64,000 bases of DNA. It comes from JALZAI01 sp038212215 (lineage in GTDB: Bacteria; Actinomycetota; Actinomycetes; Mycobacteriales; Jatrophihabitantaceae). The stretch lies in the NCBI GenBank assembly GCA_038212215.1, contig JBBQUT010000020.1, positions 1 through 64,000 on the forward strand, read 5' to 3'. The notes below the pieces were generated by a model. The model did not search any database. It was not told the DNA's origin and saw only the letters and a list, made by a program, of their open reading frames with translations. The position numbers were made by a program, and so were the translations under genes. How positions within the stretch are numbered: the stretch's first letter is position 1; the number at the start of each line of letters is the position of its first letter. This document shows, one piece after another, positions 36,095-44,961 of the stretch.

Positions 36095-37810
36095 TCATGA
36101 CAGATGCAGGGTGACTTGGGCGCTTATCGCGTCGAACTGGGAACGGGTGACGACGACGGCGATGATCCACGTCCCCGGCACCGGCAGTGTGACACCACTC
36201 GCGTCGTAAGCGTGGGTGCCGTCGGCGCGCAGGTGGAGCGGGATCGGCCCGAGCTGCTGGTCGGGCTGCGTAGCGGTGGCGGTCAGCGACTTTGCCACAG
36301 CGCCGCCGCTGAGCGAGATCGCGACGTCGACGATGCCGTGCCGTCCAGGAGCGAGCGTCACCTGCACCCGACCGCCGTCGCCGAGTGCCGCGCTCGCGCT
36401 GACCGGGGCGCGATCCTGCGCAGCGAGCGCCTCTGCGCCGCGGGGTTGTCCGACGAGCACCGAGGTGGCCACCAGCACCACTGCGGCCACCACGATCTCG
36501 ACCAGTACCGACCGACGCAGGCGTTCGGTATCCGCCGTCTGGTCGCTGCTGTCGGAGTCGGTCATGGCGTAGGCCACAGCCGGTCGTCCAGGGCGTTTGG
36601 GGCGCTCAGTCCCGAAGCGGCGCTGGACGATTCGTCGGGACATGTTGCCCAACGCAAGGATGCCCGCGAACAGGGCAAGCTTGACGGCGACCAACAGTCC
36701 GTATTCGGTCGAGAACAGTGCCCGCCACGAACCGACGCCGCGCCAGGCAGCGTAGGTACCGGTGACAGCGAGCACGCCGATCGCCGCGAACGCTGCCCGC
36801 GAGAAGACGGGGATCACCGCGGCCGCCTCGGCGGCGTCGCGGCGGGCCAGCAGCGCGCCCACGAGCAGTACGAGGCCGCCCACCCAGATTGCCATCGCGC
36901 TCAGATGCGCGGTGTCCAGGACAAGCGAGAGCCAGGACGGGTCGGTGGTGCGGGCGTGACCAGTCGCTGCGAAGGTGAACGCGATTGCTAGCGCGAGCGG
37001 CCACGCGAGACGCTCGATGCGGGCACGTCGCCGGCCCGGCTGCAGGGCGAGAGCGAGCAGCGCACCCAGCCCGCCGAGCAGCAGCAGCCGCGCGCAGTGC
37101 AGCTGCCCGTAGTTCGTGTGCAAAGTCGCGTCGACCAGCGACGGGCGCACCGCGTCGCGCAGGCCCGCCCCGGCCAGATAAGCCCCCTGCAGCAGCAGTT
37201 CGAACACCGCGCCGACGGCGGTCACCGTCCAGCCCGTCCACACGATGAGCAGTGCCCGGCGATCCTCGCGCCCCTGCGGCCAGACCGTGAGCAGCAGCCA
37301 GGCGCCCCCCAGCAGCGCGAACCCCGCATAGGAGCCCCATCGAGCCACGTCCAAACCGGCACTGACCACGTGGTCGAAAGAGCCCGGCGACCCCGCCGCC
37401 GACATCACCAGCGGCCCGGAGCCGACGACGAACCGCTCGACACCTGCGACGGGGTGCGAGTCGGCGGAGAGCACGCGGTAGCTCTCGACGTAGGTGCCGT
37501 CGGGTAGCCCCGATTTCAGCTTCACGGTCACCTGCGAGCCGTCGCCGCGCGGGTGGAACGCCGCGCCCGCCTCGACGCGGGTGCCGCTCTGGTTCGTGAC
37601 GTGCAGGTAACCGAGGGTGCCCAGGCCGACCTGCTCGTCGAAGCTGATCGTCACGCTGGCCGGCACCGACTTCAGCCGCGAACCGTCGGCTGGATCACTT
37701 GCGACGACGCTCGCATGCGCGGACGCAGGCCCGGCGGCCAGCAGCGTCGCGCCTAGTAGCGCAGCCAGCACCAGCAGCAGCCGTCGCACGCGCCGGGTCA
37801 AGAACGTCAC
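36095..37810 (-). CDS. CopC-CopD fusion copper resistance protein
   Basis: GTG 37810 (VTFLTRRVRRLLLV) is the likely start because it precedes a good signal peptide ending ASA-HASVV. The 571-residue product has a CopC domain at about 30-130 with the N-terminal histidine and DSHPVAG. Eight or so membrane helices follow (CopD, about 150-430), with conserved HTNYGQLHCARLLLL. The C-terminal extracytoplasmic YtkA-like beta domain spans about 470-570 (VQVTLAPGRHGIVDVAIS). It likely binds copper outside and moves it across the membrane. Together with PCu(A)C and Sco1 it forms a periplasmic-type copper supply set. Confidence 0.9.
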   Translation of the reverse strand: MTFLTRRVRRLLLVLAALLGATLLAAGPASAHASVVASDPADGSRLKSVPASVTISFDEQVGLGTLGYLHVTNQSGTRVEAGAAFHPRGDGSQVTVKLKSGLPDGTYVESYRVLSADSHPVAGVERFVVGSGPLVMSAAGSPGSFDHVVSAGLDVARWGSYAGFALLGGAWLLLTVWPQGREDRRALLIVWTGWTVTAVGAVFELLLQGAYLAGAGLRDAVRPSLVDATLHTNYGQLHCARLLLLGGLGALLALALQPGRRRARIERLAWPLALAIAFTFAATGHARTTDPSWLSLVLDTAHLSAMAIWVGGLVLLVGALLARRDAAEAAAVIPVFSRAAFAAIGVLAVTGTYAAWRGVGSWRALFSTEYGLLVAVKLALFAGILALGNMSRRIVQRRFGTERPKRPGRPAVAYAMTDSDSSDQTADTERLRRSVLVEIVVAAVVLVATSVLVGQPRGAEALAAQDRAPVSASAALGDGGRVQVTLAPGRHGIVDVAISLSGGAVAKSLTATATQPDQQLGPIPLHLRADGTHAYDASGVTLPVPGTWIIAVVVTRSQFDAISAQVTLHLS

Positions 37811-37918
37811 GTCATAATGGTCGGCCAGCGAGCCGTTGCGGTTCCCGTGGCGCGACGGCTCACAGCAAGGCCATTGGTAGCTGAGACCAGAAGTTGCCAT
37901 CGACGGCTGCGGCGCGGA

Positions 37919-38293
37919 TTACGCCGCGACTTGATCCGCCGACGCGCGTGCGGCACGGGTGACGAAATGCTCGGCAACGAAGGACATCGTCGGTACGGTG
38001 CCCGCCAGCATCACCAGGGCGTAGCGCGCGAGCGGCCAGCGCAGCTTCACGCCCAGGATCGCGGTGACGATCACGTACAGCAGGTAGAGATAGCCGTGCG
38101 CGAGCCAGAGCAAACCGGTGCCGGGCTCCATGTGTCGGACGCCGACGGCCTTGAGGATCAGCGCGATCGTCCCGGCCAGCAGCACCACACCGGTGGTGAA
38201 GGCCATGATCCGGTAGCGCAGCAGCGCGCCGGAGGCCGCGGCCACCCGGGCCGCAGGCACCGGCGGCTGGGCCACGCTCAGCAGCTCACTCAT
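37919..38293 (-). CDS. DUF3817 membrane protein
   Basis: The product has 124 residues and three or four membrane helices: RYRIMAFTTGVVLLAGTIAL, GTGLLWLAHGYLYLLYVIVT and RYALVMLAGTVPTMSFVAEH. This layout and the MEPGTGLLWLAHGYLY segment match DUF3817, a common actinobacterial family of unknown function. Its start overlaps the end of the next upstream gene by 8 bases, so both are probably one transcript. Confidence 0.85.
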   Translation of the reverse strand: MSELLSVAQPPVPAARVAAASGALLRYRIMAFTTGVVLLAGTIALILKAVGVRHMEPGTGLLWLAHGYLYLLYVIVTAILGVKLRWPLARYALVMLAGTVPTMSFVAEHFVTRAARASADQVAA

Positions 38294-38702
38294 GACCGCT
38301 CCGCTTCGTTGGGTGCCCTTCGATGGGTGCCGCGAGCGAGGCGAGGTAGGCGTTGTAGGCGACCTGCTCGTCGTCGACGTCGTCGCCGGGACCGTCCGAA
38401 CTCTGCGGCATCACGTAGCGACGGTAGGCGACCGGCATGCCGGTCTCGCCGGGACCCTCGACGGCCGACGCCCGCTGCGGGCGCGCGCGGTCGTGCAAGA
38501 TTCGAAACCACCCCAGCAGTGCGAACAAGCTGAACAGCCACCACTGCAGCGCGTAGCCGAAATTTTGCAGCGAGAAACCCTTCCGCTCGGAAACGGTCAG
38601 CTGCCAGTGACCGAGCAGCACCATGCTCACGGCGGCCGCCAGCACAAGCAGGTGCCCGGCCAGCCACTTCGGCGAGGCGAGGAACCGGTACGAGCGTGCC
38701 AC
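38286..38702 (-). CDS. conserved actinobacterial membrane protein
   Basis: The product has 138 residues and two membrane helices (WLAGHLLVLAAAVSMVLLGHW and ALQWWLFSLFALLGWFRILH) and a charged C-terminal tail (DDVDDEQVAYNAYLASLA). The pairing with DUF3817 is common in actinobacteria. The SERKGFSLQNFGYALQWW segment looks conserved, but I know no function. It starts 4 bases from the end of copA, which lies upstream on the same strand. Confidence 0.8.
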   Translation of the reverse strand: MARSYRFLASPKWLAGHLLVLAAAVSMVLLGHWQLTVSERKGFSLQNFGYALQWWLFSLFALLGWFRILHDRARPQRASAVEGPGETGMPVAYRRYVMPQSSDGPGDDVDDEQVAYNAYLASLAAPIEGHPTKRSGHE

Positions 38703-38706
38703 CCGG

Positions 38707-40824
38707 TCAGCGTAAGCGCCGCAGCCGAAGACTGTTCGTGACGACCAACACCGAGCTAGCTGCCATCGCTCCGCCAGCGATCATCGGGTTGAGCAATCCG
38801 AGCGCCGCCACCGGAATCGCGGCGATGTTGTAGGCGAACGCCCAGAACAGATTGGCCTTGATCACCGCCAGGGTGCCCCGCGACAGCCGGATCGCGGTCG
38901 CTGCTGACGTCAGGTCACCGCGCACCAGTGTCAGGTCGCTTGCCTTGATCGCGACGTCGGTACCGGTGCCCATCGCGATGCCCAGGTCGGCCTGGACGAG
39001 CGCCGCCGCGTCGTTGATTCCGTCGCCGACCATCGCCACCACCCGCCCTTCGCCCTGCAGGTGCTTGATCGCGTCGACCTTCCCGGCCGGCAGCACGTCT
39101 GCGATCACCTCGCTGACGCCAACCTCGGCGGCGACGCTCTGTGCCGCCGCGGCAGTGTCGCCGCTCAGCAGCACCGGCCGCAGGCCGAGCGCGACCAGTT
39201 GCGCGATCGCGGCTCTGCTAGTGACCTTGACCGTGTCGCCCACCTCGAACACGGCGTGGGCGGAGCCGTCCCAGCCGGCGACCACGGCGGTTCGGCCCTG
39301 TGAATCTGCCGCCGCCACCGCGTCCTGCAGCGCCGACGCGACGCTCAGCCGCTCGCCCACCCAACTGGGTCGCCCGGCGAGCACCGAATGCCCCTCGACA
39401 ACCCCGGTCACGCCCAGTCCACCAAACGCCTGGAACTGCGTCACCGCGGGAAATGCACCGCTTCCGGCCGCAGCAATCGCCGCACCGATCGGATGTTCGG
39501 ACGCCGCCTCGAGCGCGCCGACCAGTCGCAACACCTCGTCTTGCGGCGCGTCCCAGACGACGATCGAGTGCATCGTCATCAGGCCCGTCGTCACGGTGCC
39601 GGTCTTGTCGAGGACGATCGTGTCCACCCGCCGAGTCGACTCCAGGACCTCCGGACCGGTGATCACGATGCCGAGTTGAGCCGCCCGGCCGGTTCCCGCC
39701 AGCAGCGCGGTCGGGGTGGCCAGCCCCAGCGCGCACGGGCACGCGACGACGAGCACGGCGACCGCCGCGGTGAAGGCGTCCGGGGCGGAGTACCCGAGCA
39801 GCAGCCAGGCCGCGAGCGTCGCCAACGTCAGCACCAGGACGACCGGCACGAACACCGCCGACACGCGGTCGGCAAGCCGCTGCACGGGTGCCTTGCCGGT
39901 CTGCGCCTGCTCGACCAACGCGCCTATCTGGGCGAGCTGGGTGTCGCGGCCAACGCGGGTGGCGCGTACGACCAGCCGGCCGGCGCTGTTCGTCGTCGCC
40001 CCGGCTACCTCGTCATTCACTGAGATCTCGACCGGCACCGATTCCCCGGTCAGCATCGACGCGTCAACCGTGGAGCGCCCTTCGATCACAACGCCGTCGG
40101 TCGCGATCTTCTCCCCCGGTCGAACCGCAAACTCGTCGCCGACGGCGAGCTGCGCGATCGGCACGTCGACGAAGGACGCGCCGCGTCGCACGGATGCCGA
40201 CTTCGCACCCAGGTCGAGCAGCACCCGCAGGGCCGCCCCGGACGCGCGACGAGCCCGCGCCTCCAGCGTGCGTCCGAGCAGCAGGAACACAGTGACCGTC
40301 GAGGCCACCTCGAAGTATCGATGCGCGCCCGTGCCGGCGACGACGGCGATCACGGACCACGTCCACGCGGCGAGCACGCCGATGCTGACCAGAGTGTCCA
40401 TGGTGGTGGCGCCGTGGCGGGCGTTGATCGCGGCAGCGCGGTGGAAGGGCCACGCCCCCCAGAGAGCCACCGGCGTGGCGAGCGCGAGTTCCAGCCAGCC
40501 AGCAAAACCCTTGTCCGACAGAGGTGTCATCGCTACGACGAGGACCAGAACGGCGAGCGGGGCGGACCCGATCAGGCGCCGCGACAACCCGCGGGGGTCG
40601 TAGTCGTCGTGCGTGTGTGCGCCCGACACGTGCACGGTCGCCTGATAACCCGCCGCCTCGACAGCCTTGATCAGTGCCGCGGCCGGCACGTCGCCTTCGA
40701 CGGTTGCGGTCTCGGTCGCGAGGTTCACGCTCGCGTGCGCGCCGGCGATCTCGTTGAGCGTGCGCTCCACTCTGCCGACGCACGAGCCACAGGTCATCCC
40801 CTTGACGTCGAGCTGCACGCTCAT
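38707..40824 (-). CDS. copA: Cu(I)-translocating P1B-type ATPase
   Basis: ATG 40824 overlaps the csoR stop (ATGA). The 705-residue product has one N-terminal heavy-metal domain with GMTCGSC (C12, C15) and eight membrane helices. The transport site is CPC (C362, C364), the phosphorylated aspartate is D406 in DKTGT, and the ATP-binding site is in GDGINDAAAL. CPC and the class-specific GLLNP-type last helix indicate copper export. Transcription with CsoR makes it copper-inducible. Length and all motifs are complete. Confidence 0.95.
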   Translation of the reverse strand: MSVQLDVKGMTCGSCVGRVERTLNEIAGAHASVNLATETATVEGDVPAAALIKAVEAAGYQATVHVSGAHTHDDYDPRGLSRRLIGSAPLAVLVLVVAMTPLSDKGFAGWLELALATPVALWGAWPFHRAAAINARHGATTMDTLVSIGVLAAWTWSVIAVVAGTGAHRYFEVASTVTVFLLLGRTLEARARRASGAALRVLLDLGAKSASVRRGASFVDVPIAQLAVGDEFAVRPGEKIATDGVVIEGRSTVDASMLTGESVPVEISVNDEVAGATTNSAGRLVVRATRVGRDTQLAQIGALVEQAQTGKAPVQRLADRVSAVFVPVVLVLTLATLAAWLLLGYSAPDAFTAAVAVLVVACPCALGLATPTALLAGTGRAAQLGIVITGPEVLESTRRVDTIVLDKTGTVTTGLMTMHSIVVWDAPQDEVLRLVGALEAASEHPIGAAIAAAGSGAFPAVTQFQAFGGLGVTGVVEGHSVLAGRPSWVGERLSVASALQDAVAAADSQGRTAVVAGWDGSAHAVFEVGDTVKVTSRAAIAQLVALGLRPVLLSGDTAAAAQSVAAEVGVSEVIADVLPAGKVDAIKHLQGEGRVVAMVGDGINDAAALVQADLGIAMGTGTDVAIKASDLTLVRGDLTSAATAIRLSRGTLAVIKANLFWAFAYNIAAIPVAALGLLNPMIAGGAMAASSVLVVTNSLRLRRLR

Positions 40825-41114
40825 GAGCGCACCAACCGTCCGATGGCGGCGGACGCCTCCGCCACCTTCGCGTCCGCCTCCGCGCCGCCGCGCGAGACCG
40901 CATCCGCGACGCAATGCGAAAGGTGCTCCTCGAGCAACCCCAGCGCGAACGCCTGCAACGCGCGGGTCGCCGCTGACACCTGGGTGAGCACGTCGATGCA
41001 GTACGTGTCGTTCTCGACCTGGCGCTGCAATCCGCGTACCTGGCCTTCGATCCGACGCAACCGCTTCAGGTGAGCGTCTTTGGAATCGTGATATCCAGGA
41101 GCTGCGGTGTCCAT
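40821..41114 (-). CDS. csoR: CsoR-family copper-sensing repressor
   Basis: ATG 41114 opens 97 residues. The four-helix CsoR fold shows RRIEGQVRGLQRQVE and the Cu(I) ligands C39 (TYCIDVL), H64 and C68 (EEHLSHC), the C-H-C set of copper-specific members. Copper binding releases the protein from its operator. The gene overlaps copA and lies just behind a palindromic site, so it probably autoregulates the csoR-copA transcript. Confidence 0.95.
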   Translation of the reverse strand: MDTAAPGYHDSKDAHLKRLRRIEGQVRGLQRQVENDTYCIDVLTQVSAATRALQAFALGLLEEHLSHCVADAVSRGGAEADAKVAEASAAIGRLVRS

Positions 41115-41131
41115 GTTCCCATCGTAGCAAG

Positions 41132-41146
41132 TACCCCTTCGGGGTA
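41132..41146. promoter_or_regulatory. CsoR-type operator palindrome
   Basis: TACCCC-TTC-GGGGTA forms a dyad between csoR and the divergent xth gene, 18 bases before the csoR start. G/C-tract palindromes of this kind are the known targets of CsoR proteins. It may also affect xth. Confidence 0.75.
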
Positions 41147-41178
41147 TCTGCAAATGTCGTTGTGCAAGGCTCAGAAGC

Positions 41179-41976
41179 GTGCGCATCGCCACCTGGAACG
41201 TAAATTCGGTGACCGCGCGGTTACCGCGACTGCTCGACTGGCTCGGCGCCGCCGAACCTGATGTCCTGTGCCTGCAGGAGCTCAAGGTCAGCGCCGATGA
41301 CTTCCCCGTCGACGAAGTGGCCGCGTTGGGCTACGAGGTCGCCGCACACGGCACCGGCCGATGGAACGGCGTCGGCATCCTGTCGCGCGTCGGTCTCGCG
41401 GACGAGCGGCGCGGCCTGGCCGGCGAACCCGGCTACCAGCCAGAAGACGCGATGTTCGAGGCACACGAACCCCGCGCGATCGGCGCGACCTGCGATGGGT
41501 TGCGGGTGTGGTCGGTGTACGTGCCCAACGGCCGCGAGGTCGGTCATGCGCACTTCGCGTACAAGCTGCAGTGGCTGTCCGCGCTGCGCGACACGGTAGC
41601 CGCCGAACTTCGCGATCGGGAGGGCCGATTCGCGCTCATGGGCGACTTCAACATCGCACCGACCGACGCGGACGTGTGGGACGCTGCCGCCGTGCACGGC
41701 GGCACGCACGTCAGCGAAGCGGAGCGCGCGAAGCTCGCCGAATTGCGCGAACTCGGTCTCACCGACGTCGTCCCTCGGGCGTTGAAACACGGCACGCCGT
41801 ACACCTACTGGGATTACCGGGCCGGGATGTTCCACAAGAACATGGGCATGCGCATCGACCTCGTGTACGCGAACGCCGCCGTGGCATCGGCGGTAACTGA
41901 CGCCTATGTCGACCGCGACGCTCGAAAGGGCACGCTGCCGTCCGATCACGCACCCGTCGTCATCGATCTACGATGA
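41179..41976 (+). CDS. xth: exodeoxyribonuclease III / AP endonuclease
   Basis: GTG 41179 opens 265 residues starting MRIATWNVNSVTARL. The EEP-fold active site is complete: N in WNVNS, E in CLQELKVS, the GDFNIAPTD box, and the final SDHAPVVIDL with catalytic histidine. It repairs abasic sites and removes 3' blocks. It is divergent from csoR, with the copper operator in the shared 64-base gap. Confidence 0.93.
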   Translation: MRIATWNVNSVTARLPRLLDWLGAAEPDVLCLQELKVSADDFPVDEVAALGYEVAAHGTGRWNGVGILSRVGLADERRGLAGEPGYQPEDAMFEAHEPRAIGATCDGLRVWSVYVPNGREVGHAHFAYKLQWLSALRDTVAAELRDREGRFALMGDFNIAPTDADVWDAAAVHGGTHVSEAERAKLAELRELGLTDVVPRALKHGTPYTYWDYRAGMFHKNMGMRIDLVYANAAVASAVTDAYVDRDARKGTLPSDHAPVVIDLR

Positions 41977-41988
41977 CGCCGCTTGCTT

Positions 41989-43545
41989 CTACGGTCGGAA
42001 CGTTGTCAGACCGTTCGGTGTGCCGATGCCGGTCGGGCCGTCGAAGCCGGTTCGCGCGATGCACTGCTTGTCGTTGACCAACAACGCGGTGCCCCCGTTG
42101 TAGGCGAATCCGCAGTCGACCAGGCCCATCCAGTCGCCGTATTGGTTGGCGAGATTGTTCGGGTTCCGCGTTGCGCCCCCGGTCAGGGACGAGACGGTCG
42201 CGGCGCACGTCGCTTTGGTGTCGCTACCGCAGAAGGCGTTGCCGCCGCGGGTTACGTCGTAGGTGGTGCGCGAGTGGTTGTAGAGGGTCTGCGCGGGAGA
42301 GGGAACGCCGCGTGGGCCACCGGCGAGACCGGAAAGCGCGGCGATGATCGGCGCCGACAGCGACGTGCCCCCGAAGGTGACCCAACCGCGGTAGTAGACG
42401 CTGTAGATGTCGTATCCAGTGGCTGGATCGGCGACGGCGGCGATGTCGCCGGTCATGCGGTGGCCGCCGCAACCGAGGCTCGCGAAGCCAGCGACGCGCA
42501 ACTGCGCTGCCGAGACGGTGAAAAGCGTGCTGCATCCGCCGCCTGTCGCACCGGCTGACGTGCCGTAACGCAGACCCGTCGCATCAGTGGGTCCGTTCTC
42601 GTTCCACACCGTCTCGCTGCGTCGGGTGCCGTTGGCATTGAGTGTCAGCGCAGTGCCGCCAACCGCGACCACGCTCGGATACGCCGCTGGGACCGAAGGT
42701 TCGTTGTCCGACGTGCCTGGCGTGTACACCGGGTCGTTCGCGTAATCCCAGCTGTACCAGCCGTCGTCACCCGTGGACGCGGTGATGAGGACGCCGACGC
42801 GGTTGTAGGCCGCCTGTATCGCACGGGTGGAATACGTTTCCGGAGCGCCGTAGGAGTTGCTGACAATCCGCGCGCCCATCCGGACTGCCGTGTCGACGGT
42901 CGCGGCGAGTGATACGCCGGACGCGGAATCGGCCTCGACCAGGAGGATCCGGCACTTGTTGCACAGGCCGCGGACAGCCTGTAGGTCAAGGGCGATCTCA
43001 GTCGCCCACGAGGCATCAGCCCGAGGCAGGCCCGTCGTGCGACCGCGTTGATTCACGATGCGCAGTGAGATCGCGGTCTCCAAGGGCAAGCGGTAGCGGC
43101 GGTCGAAGGTGTTCAGTTCGCTGCGCGCGTATGGGTCGGCGTAGGCGTCGACGATGGCGACGGTCTGCGTCGTAGCGCCCGCGGTGTTGACCCGGTAGGC
43201 GCCCGCGATCTGGCGCGGCGTGAAGCCGGCCGCCGGTCCGGCTCCGTTGTCGGCAGCGCTGCTTCGGTACGCGCGTGCGCCCGAGGTGCCGGCTGGCACC
43301 GGAACCCACCGAAGTGCCATGCAGCGGCTCTCGCCGGGCTTGGGACGATCACACACAGGCACCACCCGCGCGTACCGCAGGCCGGCGGACGTACTGGTAC
43401 TCCCGGTAACGGTGATCGCTCGCGCCGGGTGCCGAGCGCTGGTACCGGCCGCAGCGCTCGTCGCCGACGAAACGGCCACCGCGGTGAACGCTGCGGCCGA
43501 AAGGGCGGTCAGGCATAGGAGTCGGGTCGTTCTGGGGGTGCGCAT
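41989..43545 (-). CDS. sedolisin (S53) family secreted serine-carboxyl peptidase
   Basis: ATG 43545 follows AGAAGGA; it gives a clear Sec signal (RTTRLLCLTALSAAAFTAVA). The 518-residue product has a propeptide and an S53 catalytic domain: E183 and D187 (WATEIALDLQAV), the oxyanion aspartate near STGDDGW, and S395 in FGGTSLSAP. It ends with a disulfide-containing region (CGSDTKATCAAT, KQCIART). Such enzymes are secreted, acid-active endopeptidases. It stands alone, convergent with xth. Confidence 0.9.
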   Translation of the reverse strand: MRTPRTTRLLCLTALSAAAFTAVAVSSATSAAAGTSARHPARAITVTGSTSTSAGLRYARVVPVCDRPKPGESRCMALRWVPVPAGTSGARAYRSSAADNGAGPAAGFTPRQIAGAYRVNTAGATTQTVAIVDAYADPYARSELNTFDRRYRLPLETAISLRIVNQRGRTTGLPRADASWATEIALDLQAVRGLCNKCRILLVEADSASGVSLAATVDTAVRMGARIVSNSYGAPETYSTRAIQAAYNRVGVLITASTGDDGWYSWDYANDPVYTPGTSDNEPSVPAAYPSVVAVGGTALTLNANGTRRSETVWNENGPTDATGLRYGTSAGATGGGCSTLFTVSAAQLRVAGFASLGCGGHRMTGDIAAVADPATGYDIYSVYYRGWVTFGGTSLSAPIIAALSGLAGGPRGVPSPAQTLYNHSRTTYDVTRGGNAFCGSDTKATCAATVSSLTGGATRNPNNLANQYGDWMGLVDCGFAYNGGTALLVNDKQCIARTGFDGPTGIGTPNGLTTFRP

Positions 43546-43662
43546 CGAGGCGTTCCTTCTACGGTTCTGGGCGCTGGCGCACCACTTCTCGTATCGACAG
43601 AGCAACCCGATACTTGAGTCCCAGCAAGTCATTCGAGCAAGGAACTTGGTGATCCCCAACAC

Positions 43663-44142
43663 TCAGCGAGCGCGGACGAATCTGCGGTGCCGGTAGTGCA
43701 GTCCGGACGTCGAAGTGCGCCACTCGCCGTCGAGCTCCACGATCCAGCCGGAGTCGAACTGGGGAGCGAATACATTGCCGTCGAAGGACTCTCGCAGTTC
43801 GGTGACCTCGGCCCGCTCAGCCACCGGCAGCGCGGCGGCGTAGACCGCGGCGCCGCCGATCACCCACACCGCGCCGCCCTGCCGAAGGGCGTCGGCCACG
43901 TCGTGCACGACGACCGCGCCTTCGCCCCTCCACGCCGGATCGCCAGTGAGTACAACGTTTCGGCGACCGGGCAGCGGTCGGAACCGCGCCGGCAGCGACT
44001 CCCAGGTGCGCCGGCCCATCACCACGCTCGCACCGGCGGTGACGGCACGAAAGTGCGCCATGTCCTCGGGAACATGCCATGGAACGGCGTTGTCGCGTCC
44101 GATGACGCCGTTCGCCGCCTGCGCCCAGATGAGGCCGATCAT
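43663..44142 (-). CDS. folA: dihydrofolate reductase
   Basis: The ATG abuts the thyA stop. The 159-residue product has the complete DHFR pattern: MIGLIWAQAANGVIGRDNAVPWHVPEDM, with the acidic active-site residue in PEDMAHF, the NADPH site VVMGRRTWESLP and VWVIGGAAVY. It reduces dihydrofolate to tetrahydrofolate. Directly coupled to thyA, which produces dihydrofolate. Confidence 0.95.
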   Translation of the reverse strand: MIGLIWAQAANGVIGRDNAVPWHVPEDMAHFRAVTAGASVVMGRRTWESLPARFRPLPGRRNVVLTGDPAWRGEGAVVVHDVADALRQGGAVWVIGGAAVYAAALPVAERAEVTELRESFDGNVFAPQFDSGWIVELDGEWRTSTSGLHYRHRRFVRAR

Positions 44143-44943
44143 TCAGACCGCGACGGGCGCCTTGATGCCCGGGTGATGCTGGTAACCGATGACCTCGAAA
44201 TGGTCGTATCCGTAATCGAACAGCGATGGCGCCGGGCGCAGTTCCAGGTGGGGGAACGGGTACGGCTCGCGCGCGAGCTGGGTGCGCACCTGCGCCTCAT
44301 GGTTGTCGTAGATGTGACAGTCACCGCCCGTCCACACGAGCTCGGCGACCTCCAGACCGACCTGCGCAGCGACCATGTGGGTGAGCAGTGCATAGCTCGC
44401 GATGTTGAACGGAACCCCAAGGAAGAGGTCCGCGCTGCGTTGGTAGAGCTGACAGGAGAGCTTGCCGGCAGCGACGTAGAACTGGAAGAACGCGTGGCAC
44501 GGCGGTAGCGCCATGTTCTCGATCTCGCCGACGTTCCAGGCTGAAACGATCAGCCGCCGAGAGTCGGGATCGGTGCGCAATTGCTCGAGCACGGCGCTGA
44601 TCTGGTCGATATGGCGGCCGTCGGGGGTGGGCCAGGAGCGCCATTGCACGCCGTAGACCGGGCCGAGCTCGCCATCGGGCGCAGCCCACTCGTCCCAGAT
44701 GGTGATGTCGTGTTCGTGCAACCAGGCGACATTGCTCTCCCCACGCAGGAACCACAACAACTCGTAGGCGACGGAGCGAAAGTGCACCCTTTTGGTGGTC
44801 ACGAGCGGGAAACCGGCGCTGAGGTCGTAACGCAACTGGTGCCCGAACAGGCTGCGCGTGCCGGTGCCGGTGCGGTCGGCCTTGTGCGTGCCGGAGTCGA
44901 GCACCAGGCGCAGCAGATCCTCGTACTGGGTGTCGACCCGCAT
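44143..44943 (-). CDS. thyA: thymidylate synthase
   Basis: ATG 44943 gives 266 residues. ThyA signatures are RTGTGTRSLFGHQLRYDL at the start, the catalytic Cys in LPPCHAFFQFYV, and the nucleotide site QRSADLFLGVPFNIASYAL. It methylates dUMP to dTMP with methylene-tetrahydrofolate. thyA-folA is a conserved actinobacterial operon. Confidence 0.96.
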   Translation of the reverse strand: MRVDTQYEDLLRLVLDSGTHKADRTGTGTRSLFGHQLRYDLSAGFPLVTTKRVHFRSVAYELLWFLRGESNVAWLHEHDITIWDEWAAPDGELGPVYGVQWRSWPTPDGRHIDQISAVLEQLRTDPDSRRLIVSAWNVGEIENMALPPCHAFFQFYVAAGKLSCQLYQRSADLFLGVPFNIASYALLTHMVAAQVGLEVAELVWTGGDCHIYDNHEAQVRTQLAREPYPFPHLELRPAPSLFDYGYDHFEVIGYQHHPGIKAPVAV

Positions 44944-44961
44944 GCCCGCCAGCCTAGACGG

